64,000 bases of DNA, taken from Mycobacterium heckeshornense. Its GTDB lineage: Bacteria > Actinomycetota > Actinomycetes > Mycobacteriales > Mycobacteriaceae. Every line of letters starts with the position of its first letter. Position 1 is the first letter of the stretch. Made by a program: the position numbers and the translations under genes. The stretch lies in the NCBI RefSeq assembly GCF_016592155.1, contig NZ_AP024237.1, forward strand, positions 496,001 through 560,000. Direction: 5' to 3'. Positions 35,884 to 43,166 of the stretch are shown piece after piece. The notes under the pieces are model-generated. The model ran no database searches and was not told the origin of the DNA. It was given only the letters and a program-made list of their open reading frames with translations.

Positions 35884-36911
35884 TCGTACACCACCTTCAG
35901 TGTCCGACTGGTCGGCATGGATTGGCAGGTCAGCACCCAACCTCCGGCGACTTCGTCCTCGGTGAGCGCGTCGTTGTTGATCATCCGTACGCTCCCCTCC
36001 ACCAGTCGCGCCATACATGTTCCGCACGAACCGGTTTCACACGACGACGGCGGGTTCAGGCCAGCCAGGCGGGCAGTCTGCAGCACGGTGTTTCCCGCCC
36101 GATACGGGACCACCGTATTGCGTCGGTCCAGCCGGATCGTCACTTCCTCGGTCACCGTCACGGCTGGGAGCGCTGCGTCAACAACGTCGAACCGCTCCAG
36201 ATGGATTCGGTCGGGTGCCACCCCGTTTTCGAGCATGGTGGCTTCCACGGTGTCCATGAATTCTCGTGGCCCGCAGATGTAGTACTCGGCGTCACGGGCG
36301 TCGGCGAGAAACGCCTCGATCTCATCGGGCTGCACGACACCCCTGTCCTCGTCGAGATGCTGCACGACGACCAGTCGATCCGGGTGCTCTTCTGCCAGGC
36401 GCGCCAGCGTGTCGGCGAAGATCACCGACTCGCGTGTGCGATTGGCGTAGAACAGCCGAACCCGCCGGGTGGTTACGGCCAGAGCCGACCGGATCAAGGA
36501 GAACACCGGGGTGATTCCGCTGCCGCCGGCGAACGCCACCAGCTCGCGATCGGAATCGCCGAGCAGGAACCGACCCTCCGGTGGTGCGGCGTGGATTTCG
36601 TCGCCCGGGGTGGCGGTGTCGTTGAGCCAGTTCGACACCACGCCACCCGGGTCGCGTTTGACCGTGATGCGCAGGTCCTCGGCGACCACCGGCGACGACG
36701 ACATCGAATAGCACCGCCGGTGTTCCTGGCCGTCCACCTGCACACGCAAGGTGAGGAACTGGCCGGGCTGGTAATGGAACTGCTGCGAAAACGGTTCCGG
36801 CACATCGAGAATCAGCGAGACAGCGTCAGCGGTCTCGCGCACCACCTGTTTGATGCGAAGCGGTGCGAAGCCGTCGCGGCTCGGCGCGCCGTTCAGCGTG
36901 TGTTCCATCAT
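35880..36911 (-). CDS. KshB-like oxygenase reductase (FNR-type with C-terminal [2Fe-2S] ferredoxin)
   Basis: A 343-residue class IA-type reductase. It has an FAD domain (HRRCYSMSSSPV), an NAD domain (LVAFAGGSGITPVFSLIRSAL, EYYICGPREFMDTVEATML) and a C-terminal plant-type ferredoxin with ligands in PSSCETGSCGTCMARLV and VLTCQS. The architecture is that of KshB (Rv3571 in M. tuberculosis lies outside this region), so this looks like a paralogue serving the two Rieske oxygenases of the island. ATG 36911 or 36908 are both possible. The start lies ten bases after the first palindromic operator, and the gene heads a five-gene operon ending with TauD. Confidence 0.9.
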   Translation of the reverse strand: MMEHTLNGAPSRDGFAPLRIKQVVRETADAVSLILDVPEPFSQQFHYQPGQFLTLRVQVDGQEHRRCYSMSSSPVVAEDLRITVKRDPGGVVSNWLNDTATPGDEIHAAPPEGRFLLGDSDRELVAFAGGSGITPVFSLIRSALAVTTRRVRLFYANRTRESVIFADTLARLAEEHPDRLVVVQHLDEDRGVVQPDEIEAFLADARDAEYYICGPREFMDTVEATMLENGVAPDRIHLERFDVVDAALPAVTVTEEVTIRLDRRNTVVPYRAGNTVLQTARLAGLNPPSSCETGSCGTCMARLVEGSVRMINNDALTEDEVAGGWVLTCQSMPTSRTLKVVYE

Positions 36912-36920
36912 CCAGCAGAG

Positions 36921-36938
36921 TATCAAGTACTTGTGATA
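36921..36938. promoter_or_regulatory. Palindromic operator O1 upstream of the reductase operon
   Basis: TATCAAGTACTTGTGATA around the core AAGTACTT. Reverse complement is TATCACAAGTACTTGATA, which differs in one base from the site near 40306. It lies between marR and the reductase gene, 20 bases from O2. The core also fits the KstR2 consensus AnCAAGnnCTTGnT with one mismatch. Confidence 0.7.
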
Positions 36939-36940
36939 TG

Positions 36941-36956
36941 TATCAAGTACTTGATT
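36941..36956. promoter_or_regulatory. Palindromic operator O2 upstream of the reductase operon
   Basis: TATCAAGTACTTGATT, an AAGTACTT-centred palindrome spaced exactly 20 bases (two helical turns) from O1, and overlapping the 3' end of marR. The 14 bases ATCAAGTACTTGAT fit the KstR2 consensus AnCAAGnnCTTGnT perfectly, so KstR2 and the local MarR are both candidate regulators. Confidence 0.7.
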
Positions 36957-37407
36957 CATCATCGCCTTGTTCCCTGAACAGGGGGTTGCCCGTGCCTTCT
37001 TCGACCACCCGGGCCAGCAGATCGTGCAGCAGCTGTCGTTCATCGGCGTCGAGCACGCCGAACACCCGCTCGTGAGCGGCCAGCGCGTCGGCGAGCACCG
37101 CGGAGACCACCGCGCGGCCCTGGTCGGTGAGATAGGCCTGCAGGATCCGCCCGTGCTGGGGATCTTGCTTGCGCTCGACGAGGCCGCGGCGCTCCAGCGC
37201 GGTTATCGCCAACTGCACACCCTGGGGGCTGATCATCAGCCGGCGGGCCAGCTCCGCCCCGGACAGCCCTGGCTCGTTGGCCAACTGGCGCATCAGGCCG
37301 ATCTGGGCAGTGGTCACCCCGTGGCTGCTGATCGCGTCGTTGACCGTCTTCAGCGAGAAGTGAAAGGCCTGCTTGAGCAGCCACAAAATGTTGTCGGTGA
37401 GTTCCAT
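36943..37407 (-). CDS. MarR-family transcriptional regulator
   Basis: A 154-residue winged-helix regulator. The helix-turn-helix is in LSGAELARRLMISPQGVQLAITALERRGLVERKQDPQHGRILQAYLTDQGR, and N- and C-terminal dimerisation helices are present (WLLKQAFHFSLKTV; LDADERQLLHDLLARVVEEG). MarR proteins of catabolic islands usually repress until an aromatic CoA or acid binds. It follows the amidohydrolase gene by eight bases. The three AAGTACTT palindromes are its natural candidate targets. Confidence 0.88.
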   Translation of the reverse strand: MELTDNILWLLKQAFHFSLKTVNDAISSHGVTTAQIGLMRQLANEPGLSGAELARRLMISPQGVQLAITALERRGLVERKQDPQHGRILQAYLTDQGRAVVSAVLADALAAHERVFGVLDADERQLLHDLLARVVEEGTGNPLFREQGDDESST

Positions 37408-37415
37408 GGGGTGTC

Positions 37416-38654
37416 CTAAGGACGCTTGTAAACGTGGCCGTCTTTCATCACGAACTGCACGTCAAGGGTGGTGGCGACGTCATGCGAGGGGTCGCCGGGT
37501 ACGGCGACGATGTCGGCCAGGTAACCGTCGGCCAGTCGGCCCAGTTCGTGGTCGGCTTCGATGAGCTCCGCGCTGGTGACCGTGGCGGCGCGGATCGCCT
37601 GCATCGGCGTCATGCCGCGTTCGACCAGCGCGCAGAGCTCCTTGGCGTTTTGGCCATGCGGGATCGCCGGCGCGTCGGTGCCGCACGCAATCCGTACCCC
37701 GGCGGCAATCGCCTTGGGCAGCATCGCTTTCGCTTGCGGGAACACCTCGGCGGCTTTCTTGCGGAGCTCGGGCGCGACGCGGTCGACGGCCATGGCCTCG
37801 GTCAGATAGGTCGTGGACACCAAAAAGGTGCCATGGTCGACCATCATCGCAATGGTGTCGTCGGTGGCGAGGAATCCGTGTTCGATGCAGTCGATGCCGG
37901 CTTTGATGCAGGCGCGGATCGCCCTGTCGCCGATTGCGTGAGCGGCCACCCGGATGCCGGCGCGGTGGGCCTCGTCGGCGATAGCGGCCAATTCCTCGTC
38001 GGAGTACTGCTGCGATCCAGGCGAGGTGCTGTGCGACATCACTCCGCCTGAGGCGGATACCTTGATCACCTTGGCGCCGTGGCGAATTTGGTAGCGCACG
38101 CACGCCCGTACATCCGGCACCCCGTTGGCGATGCCTTCGGCCACGGACAGCGGCATGATGCCCGGGGCCAGCCGCTGAAACACCGTCGGATCCAGGTGCC
38201 CGCCATAGGGCGTGACGGCGTGCCCGGCCGGCACGATCCGTGGACCGACGTGCCACCCCGCGTCGATCGCGCGTTGCAGCGCCACGTCGAGCAGATAGCC
38301 GCCCGTCTTGACCATCAGTCCGAGATTGCGCACGGTGGTGAAACCCGCATCCAAGGTTGTTCGCGCGTTGACCGCGCCGCGCAGGGTGCGGTAGGCGGGA
38401 TCGTCCTGCACGCCGTGCATCGGGGTCGGCAATCCCTCCGGTCCGCCGGGGCCGCCGATGAGCAGGTTGAGTTCCATGTCCATCAGCCCGGGCAGCAGCG
38501 TCACATCGCCGAGGTCGATCTCGGTAATCGAATCAGTAGGTGGCTGGGGAGGATTGACCGAAACGATTCGGTTGCCGTCGACAACGACCGTAGCCGGTGA
38601 GCGCACTTCGCCGGCGTCGACGTCAGCCCAGCGGGCGGCCCGCAGCACGATCAC
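37416..38654 (-). CDS. Amidohydrolase-1-family protein lacking the HxH motif
   Basis: A 412-residue protein of the imidazolonepropionase/prolidase-like amidohydrolase group. The canonical PGLIDxHxH is replaced by PGLMDMELN at about residues 55-63, so the two beta-strand-1 metal His are missing. Other metal-site positions look intact: Lys198 (KVIKVSASGG), His239 (AAHAIGD), His259 (IEHGF) and Asp327 (CGTDAP). It may therefore bind one metal or act differently. GTG 38654 overlaps the small-protein stop. Lies between the second Rieske pair and marR in one operon. Confidence 0.85.
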   Translation of the reverse strand: MIVLRAARWADVDAGEVRSPATVVVDGNRIVSVNPPQPPTDSITEIDLGDVTLLPGLMDMELNLLIGGPGGPEGLPTPMHGVQDDPAYRTLRGAVNARTTLDAGFTTVRNLGLMVKTGGYLLDVALQRAIDAGWHVGPRIVPAGHAVTPYGGHLDPTVFQRLAPGIMPLSVAEGIANGVPDVRACVRYQIRHGAKVIKVSASGGVMSHSTSPGSQQYSDEELAAIADEAHRAGIRVAAHAIGDRAIRACIKAGIDCIEHGFLATDDTIAMMVDHGTFLVSTTYLTEAMAVDRVAPELRKKAAEVFPQAKAMLPKAIAAGVRIACGTDAPAIPHGQNAKELCALVERGMTPMQAIRAATVTSAELIEADHELGRLADGYLADIVAVPGDPSHDVATTLDVQFVMKDGHVYKRP

Positions 38655-38980
38655 GGCACGGGTTCGCTAACGCAATCCAACGTCGATGCGCCGGAGTCTG
38701 GAATACGGGGCTGCTTCCAGCATTCGACCGGGAAGGACACCATGATCATCGAGTACAGCAGGTGCATCAGGTTCATGACGTCCTCGGGCAGGTCGTCGAG
38801 ACTGAACTTGTCACAGTAGGCGAGTGCGTCTTCCGCGCGGGGGGTGATGGCGTCGTAGAACGCTTGCATCTCGGCCATCGAGCTGCTGAGCCGCTTATGA
38901 TAGCGCTGCGGCTCGGTCGGCAGACACCAGTCGGAAAACGGTTCCAAGTCGGAGAATTCGGGCGGCAGTTTAGCGGTCAT
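38651..38980 (-). CDS. Small Rieske-partner protein, type 2 (unknown family)
   Basis: A 109-residue paralogue of the 33525-33860 protein: DWCLPTEPQRYHKR, SSSMAEMQAFYDA, YCDKFSLDDLPED, LLYSMIMVSFPVE and the SEPVP end. It overlaps the upstream Rieske gene by one base (TGATG) and the amidohydrolase by four. The repeated oxygenase-plus-small-protein gene pair argues for a conserved two-component enzyme. Confidence 0.8.
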   Translation of the reverse strand: MTAKLPPEFSDLEPFSDWCLPTEPQRYHKRLSSSMAEMQAFYDAITPRAEDALAYCDKFSLDDLPEDVMNLMHLLYSMIMVSFPVECWKQPRIPDSGASTLDCVSEPVP

Positions 38981-40245
38981 CAGACCCCCGCAGTGCTGCG
39001 CCGGTACTGGTCAACCCATTCGGCGGCTTCCTTGTGCAGATGCCGCAGCAACACCTCCTGGTCGTTGAGCGGAAAGCGGTCAACCACACGTGATTCGATC
39101 ATCGATTGCGTAGCTTCCAGCGTGTTGGCGTCCTGCATGCCGTATTCCTTGAATGTCACCGTTGCCAGCTCCTGGGCGACCCGCTCACGCGGAGTGCGCG
39201 GCGGCGGGAAGTACAGCGTGCCTTCGAAGAGGTGGCTGTTGTACGACGTCGGCCAGTAATGGTAGGTCAAATACCAGCCCTGGCCCCAGATCAGGATCAC
39301 GAAGTTCGGGAAGAGCTGAAACGAGTCGAGGCCCCAGGGATTGCAGTTGGCGGGGTTGACGCCGGCAGGCAGCTCGCCGAGGTCGGGGTTGTCCCATGGC
39401 CCGAAAAGTCCGCTGCGACAGATGTCTTCGATCGGCTTGCGCATGTCGGCGGCCATCTCCCAGGCGCGCACACCCGATGTGCTGACCAGCCGGTGTGGTC
39501 CGTCGATGCGGTAGTGCGGCGCCTCGAACCCGGCTTCGGCCGCCGCCTTCGAGTACGTGGTCGGTGACTGGTTCGCATGCAATACCGGCGCGTGGTAGAA
39601 CTCCTGAAACGCGTCCAGGTACAGCTTCCAGTTCGCCTTGACTTCCGAGCGGTAATACCAGCGCGACGTCAACCGCCCGAACGGATAGCCTTCCAGCGCA
39701 GTGATCATCGGGCCGAGGAACTCCCGAAGCGACTGCTCGGGTTCAGCGGCGAAGTTGACGAAGACGAAGCCCTCCCAGACCTCGCAGTGCACCGGCACCA
39801 GGCCGTAGCGGTTCTTGTCCAGGTCGAAGAACTCGCTTTCCTGTGGGACGTGGGTCAGGTTGCCGTCCAAGTCGTAGCGCCAGGCGTGGTACTTGCACCG
39901 GAACTGCCGGCAAAAGCCGCTGGTTTCCTCCAGCGGCATGTCGTTCCACACCAGTTTGTTGCCGCGGTGACGACAGATGTTGTGGAACGCCTTGATCTCG
40001 CCGTTCGTGTTGCGGACCACGACGATCGAGGTGTTGACGACCTTAAGTTCCTTGGTGAAGTAGCTTCCGTTGCGCGGAAGCTGCTCGGCGCGACCAACAT
40101 TCAGCCACGCACGCTTGAAGATCGCTGCCCGCTCCAGTTCATAGAACTCCGGTGAGATGGAGTCCTCATAAGACACCGGACCGGTTCCCAGGTCGGGGTA
40201 GTGCTGGGTCCAGCTGCCTTCCGGTGGTTTGGGGAAACGAGCCAT
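38980..40245 (-). CDS. Rieske oxygenase alpha subunit 2 (ring-hydroxylating dioxygenase type)
   Basis: A 421-residue oxygenase with Rieske ligands Cys91, His93, Cys117 and His120 (NICRHRGNKLVW; CKYHAWRYDLDG, with Ala where Gly is usual after the last His) and iron ligands His218 and His223 in LDAFQEFYHAPVLH. Strongly similar to the 33853-35124 protein, with differences concentrated in the substrate-domain region (HANQSPTTYSKAAAEAGFEAPHYRIDGPH). ATG 40245 lies about 60 bases from the AAGTACTT operator shared with the divergent aldehyde dehydrogenase. It heads the operon small protein 2, amidohydrolase, marR. Confidence 0.9.
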   Translation of the reverse strand: MARFPKPPEGSWTQHYPDLGTGPVSYEDSISPEFYELERAAIFKRAWLNVGRAEQLPRNGSYFTKELKVVNTSIVVVRNTNGEIKAFHNICRHRGNKLVWNDMPLEETSGFCRQFRCKYHAWRYDLDGNLTHVPQESEFFDLDKNRYGLVPVHCEVWEGFVFVNFAAEPEQSLREFLGPMITALEGYPFGRLTSRWYYRSEVKANWKLYLDAFQEFYHAPVLHANQSPTTYSKAAAEAGFEAPHYRIDGPHRLVSTSGVRAWEMAADMRKPIEDICRSGLFGPWDNPDLGELPAGVNPANCNPWGLDSFQLFPNFVILIWGQGWYLTYHYWPTSYNSHLFEGTLYFPPPRTPRERVAQELATVTFKEYGMQDANTLEATQSMIESRVVDRFPLNDQEVLLRHLHKEAAEWVDQYRRSTAGV

Positions 40246-40305
40246 GTCTACTCCTGTCGAAACGACCACCTGCCCACAGCGCCGACGGTATATGCTCAAA
40301 GAGAG

Positions 40306-40323
40306 AATCACAAGTACTTGATA
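40306..40323. promoter_or_regulatory. Palindromic operator O3 between Rieske 2 and the aldehyde dehydrogenase
   Basis: AATCACAAGTACTTGATA matches 17 of 18 bases of the reverse complement of O1. Placed between the divergent starts at 40245 and 40339, 15 bases from the aldehyde dehydrogenase GTG. Fits the KstR2 consensus with one mismatch. Together with O1/O2 it links all island transcripts. Confidence 0.72.
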
Positions 40324-40338
40324 TTCCCGGAGGTTGGC

Positions 40339-41820
40339 GTGCAACGACGAGACCAGCTCTTCATCGGCGGGACGTGGTCGGCGCCGAGCAGCGATGCCGT
40401 CATCGAGGTGGTTTCGCCGTCCACCGAAACGCCGGTTGCGCACGTCGCCGCTGCCGGACCGGCCGACGTCGACGTCGCGGTCGCGGCCGCCCGTGAGGCG
40501 TTCGACGACGGGCCCTGGCCGCGGCTCGATCCATCCGAACGCATCGACGCGGTGCGGCGGCTCGCGGCGCTCTATGACGCGCGACGGTCGGAGATCGCCA
40601 AGCTGATCACCACCGAGATCGGTGCTCCGATCAGTTTCGCCCAGCGCGCCCAGGTCGGTCTGCCGTGGATGATGATGACCGCGTTTTGCTCGCTGGCTGA
40701 GGGGTTTCCATGGCAGGAGACCCGCCGCGGTTGCTACGGCGCCGACATCCGCATCCACCGCGAACCGGTTGGTGTGGTCGCGGCGATCGTGCCGTGGAAT
40801 ATGCCGCAGTTCCTGATCGTCACCAAGCTGGTGCCGGCGTTGCTGGCCGGCTGTTGCGTGGTGCTCAAGCCGGCGCCCGAATCCCCGCTTGACGCGCTGC
40901 TGCTTGCCGAGCTCATCGAACAGCTCGAGCTGCCGCCCGGCGTCGTCAGCGTGTTGCCCGGCGGTGCCGACCTCGGCACCTACTTGGTCGGGCATCCCGG
41001 TGTCGACAAGGTGTCGTTCACCGGATCCACTGCCGCCGGACAGCGCGTCGCGGAGACCTGCGCGGCCGGGCTTAAACGGGTGAGCCTGGAACTCGGCGGC
41101 AAATCGGCGGCGATCGTCCTGGACGACGCCGACCCGGCGCCCGTCGCGGCCGGAATCCGCTCGGCGAGCCTTTCGAACAGCGGCCAGATCTGCAACGCGC
41201 TCACCCGGATCCTGGTGCCCGCCAAGCGGTCCAGCGACTTCGTCGACGCGTTGGCCGCCGAAGTGCACGCGATTCGGGTGGGAGATCCGATCGACCCCGC
41301 CACGCAACTGGGTCCCCTGGTCTCGCAGCGACAGCAGCAGCGTGTGCTCGGCTACATCGAAAACGGCCAGCATGAAGGTGCGCGCTTGGTCACCGGAGGC
41401 ACCGCCATGCCCGAGGGTCTGGACCGCGGCTGGTATGTGCGACCGACGCTGTTCGCCGACGCGGACAACACCATGCTGATCGCGCGCGAAGAGATCTTCG
41501 GCCCGGTGCTGACCGTCATCTCCTATCGCGATGAGGACGAGGCGGTCGCCATCGCCAACGACTCCGACTACGGGCTGGCCGGTTCGGTGTGGACCGAGGA
41601 CACCGAGCGCGGGGTGGCGCTGGCCGCCCGTGTCCGCACCGGCACGTTCGGGGTCAACCAGGGCTACACCATGGACCCCTACGCCCCATTCGGCGGCGTC
41701 AAAGCCAGCGGCTACGGCCGGGAATTGGGCCGCGAAGGCATCGAAACCTACCTCGACACCAAGTCGATCTCGGTGGCCGGACCGGCGGCGCCATCGGGTA
41801 TGGCATCCCCGCTGCCATAG
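40339..41820 (+). CDS. NAD(P)-dependent aldehyde dehydrogenase with altered C-terminus
   Basis: A 493-residue aldehyde dehydrogenase: VVAAIVPWNMPQFLIVTKLVPALLAGC, KVSFTGSTAAGQRVAE, the catalytic Glu in LELGGKS, the catalytic Cys in SNSGQICNALTR, and EEIFGPVLTVISY. GTG 40339 follows GGAGG at 40329-40333. From about residue 482 the frame runs into the ilvX-derived repeat, so the last twelve residues (through GMASPLP) and the stop codon are out-of-frame ilvX sequence. The native tail has thus been replaced at the island junction. It could oxidise an aldehyde formed by the island oxygenases. Confidence 0.9.
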   Translation: MQRRDQLFIGGTWSAPSSDAVIEVVSPSTETPVAHVAAAGPADVDVAVAAAREAFDDGPWPRLDPSERIDAVRRLAALYDARRSEIAKLITTEIGAPISFAQRAQVGLPWMMMTAFCSLAEGFPWQETRRGCYGADIRIHREPVGVVAAIVPWNMPQFLIVTKLVPALLAGCCVVLKPAPESPLDALLLAELIEQLELPPGVVSVLPGGADLGTYLVGHPGVDKVSFTGSTAAGQRVAETCAAGLKRVSLELGGKSAAIVLDDADPAPVAAGIRSASLSNSGQICNALTRILVPAKRSSDFVDALAAEVHAIRVGDPIDPATQLGPLVSQRQQQRVLGYIENGQHEGARLVTGGTAMPEGLDRGWYVRPTLFADADNTMLIAREEIFGPVLTVISYRDEDEAVAIANDSDYGLAGSVWTEDTERGVALAARVRTGTFGVNQGYTMDPYAPFGGVKASGYGRELGREGIETYLDTKSISVAGPAAPSGMASPLP

Positions 41821-42180
41821 GTGCTGCAATCGCGGCGCCGAATCGACCGGTGCTGCTCGGCGATGTACACGCTCGCCGGGCTGTGGACACAGGCCCGGGC
41901 GAACCTGGACGTCACCACTGTCATCTACAACAACGGGGCCTACGATATCCTGCGGCTGGAGCTGCAACGCGTCGGCGCAGAAAACGCACCGGGGCCTAAG
42001 GCGCGCGAACTGCTCAATTTGACCTGTCCTGCAATAGATTTCGTCAAGCTGGCCGAAGGCATGGGAGTGCCGGGCCGCCGCGTGAACACTGCCGAGGAAT
42101 TTGCCGACGCGCTGCAGGCCGGGTTCGCCACCCCCGGACCGCATCTCATCGAGGCGGTAGTCCCGTCAATGCTCGGCTGA
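41780..42180 (+). pseudogene. Truncated duplicate of the ilvX 3' end
   Basis: Bases 41780-42178 repeat 32119-32534 with about four substitutions and a 17-base deletion corresponding to 32195-32211. The deletion removes the ESDG part of the ThDP/Mg motif and shifts frame, so it cannot encode the active domain. Downstream of the deletion the frame is open to TGA 42180 (YTLAGLWTQARANLDVTT). The low divergence points to a recent event. It marks the right edge of the island. Confidence 0.88.
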
Positions 42181-42269
42181 CGACCGAGCCCGGACCACTG
42201 GACAAAAATCGACGCCTGTCCCAATCTTGGGGACGCCGCAATCGGCAAGTCTTGGATTCGGAGGACCTC

Positions 42270-43136
42270 ATGGCTGGCTGTGCCGGGTTGCCCGTGTTCG
42301 ACACGATGATCGGCTTTCCCCGGCAAGGCTTCGGCCAGTACGACTTCATCCGCAGACAGACCAAGGACCGCGAGTCGCGCGAGCAGTTCGAGTTCCCGGT
42401 CGAGTACCTGTTCAAGGAGGTGCCGAAAGACCTGCCCACCAGCGATCCCATCGGGGTGACGCTGCACGAGATGGACCGCTTCGGAATCGAGAAGGGTCTG
42501 ATCGGCGTCGCCGACGAGACGTCGCAGCTGGCCTTGAAGAGGCACCCCGACCGCTTCGTGCCATCCGGGACGGTGAGCGATCCCAACGACGTGATGGGGT
42601 CGGTGACCGCGATTCACCGCCAGCACGACGAGTTCGGTATCCGGGCCACGTCGGTATTCCCTGCGGGTACGTTTCCGCAGGTACCGATCGACGACGCGAA
42701 GATGTACCCGATCTACGCCACGTGCGTCGAGCTGGGCATACCCATCTTCGTGTGCGCCGGGGTGCCCGGGCCACGGGTGCCGTTCGGGCCGCAGGACGTC
42801 GCGCGTATCGACATTGTCATGTTCGACTTTCCGGACCTGGTGTTCGTCACCCGCCACGGCTGCGAGCCGTGGGAGGACCTGGCCGTCAAGCTGATGCTCA
42901 AGTGGCCGAACCTGTACTACTCGACGTCGGCGTTCGCGCCCAGGTATTACCCCAAAGCGATCATCGACTACGCCAACACGCGCGGCGCGGACAAGGTGCT
43001 CTACGCCGGGTATTTCCCGATGGGATTGTCGCTGGAGCGAATCTTCACCGAGATGCCCGACGTCCCATTCCGCGACGCGGTGTGGCCGAAGTTTCTGTAC
43101 GGCAACGCCGCACGCATTCTCGGTGTCGATGGTTAG
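42270..43136 (+). CDS. Amidohydrolase-2-fold protein with degenerate metal site
   Basis: A 288-residue amidohydrolase 2-like protein: GLPVFDTMIGFPRQGFGQYDF replaces the N-terminal HxH, VFVTRHGCEPWEDLAVKL keeps one barrel His, and VLYAGYFPMGLSLERIF lacks the usual C-terminal Asp. ATG 42270 is preferred over TTG 42252 because GGAGG at 42260-42264 precedes it. Likely the original downstream neighbour of ilvX before island insertion; related in type to the 30160-30996 protein. Function unknown. Confidence 0.82.
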   Translation: MAGCAGLPVFDTMIGFPRQGFGQYDFIRRQTKDRESREQFEFPVEYLFKEVPKDLPTSDPIGVTLHEMDRFGIEKGLIGVADETSQLALKRHPDRFVPSGTVSDPNDVMGSVTAIHRQHDEFGIRATSVFPAGTFPQVPIDDAKMYPIYATCVELGIPIFVCAGVPGPRVPFGPQDVARIDIVMFDFPDLVFVTRHGCEPWEDLAVKLMLKWPNLYYSTSAFAPRYYPKAIIDYANTRGADKVLYAGYFPMGLSLERIFTEMPDVPFRDAVWPKFLYGNAARILGVDG

Positions 43137-43166
43137 GTAGCGTCATCACACATGCCGGGGGCTCGA

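Larger units (their letters stand above)
32537..41780. other. Accessory catabolic island between ilvX-3' direct repeats
   Basis: About 9.2 kb holding TauD, two Rieske-oxygenase/small-protein pairs, SDR, KshB-like reductase, MarR regulator, amidohydrolase and aldehyde dehydrogenase. It is bounded on the left by the complete ilvX-like gene and on the right by a copy of its last ~400 bases with only about four substitutions and one 17-base deletion. The layout fits single-crossover integration of a circular DNA carrying an ilvX 3' fragment, or a repeat-producing insertion. No integrase or transposase is visible. The pathway is not identified. Confidence 0.6.

Noticed and set aside
33751..36282. 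Very long open frame on the plus strand (843 codons) across the Rieske 1, SDR and reductase genes
   Set aside because: Low-complexity Arg/His/Val-rich translation with no family match, fully antisense to three strong genes; a shadow of high-GC codon bias.
35880..36911. The true kshB gene
   Set aside because: Domain order matches KshB, but the location in the island and operon with another Rieske oxygenase make a paralogue more likely; not decided from sequence alone.
32537..41780. Prophage or insertion-sequence-borne island
   Set aside because: No integrase, transposase, phage gene or tRNA end seen; the ilvX repeat points to homologous recombination instead.
38980..42144. 1054-codon minus-strand frame containing Rieske 2 as its C-terminal part
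   Set aside because: Only residues from ATG 40245 resemble a protein family; the upstream part is antisense to the aldehyde dehydrogenase and the ilvX repeat.
42218..42234. Short hairpin (GTCCC...GGGAC) after the ilvX copy
   Set aside because: Five-base stem only, common at this base composition; not enough for a terminator call.
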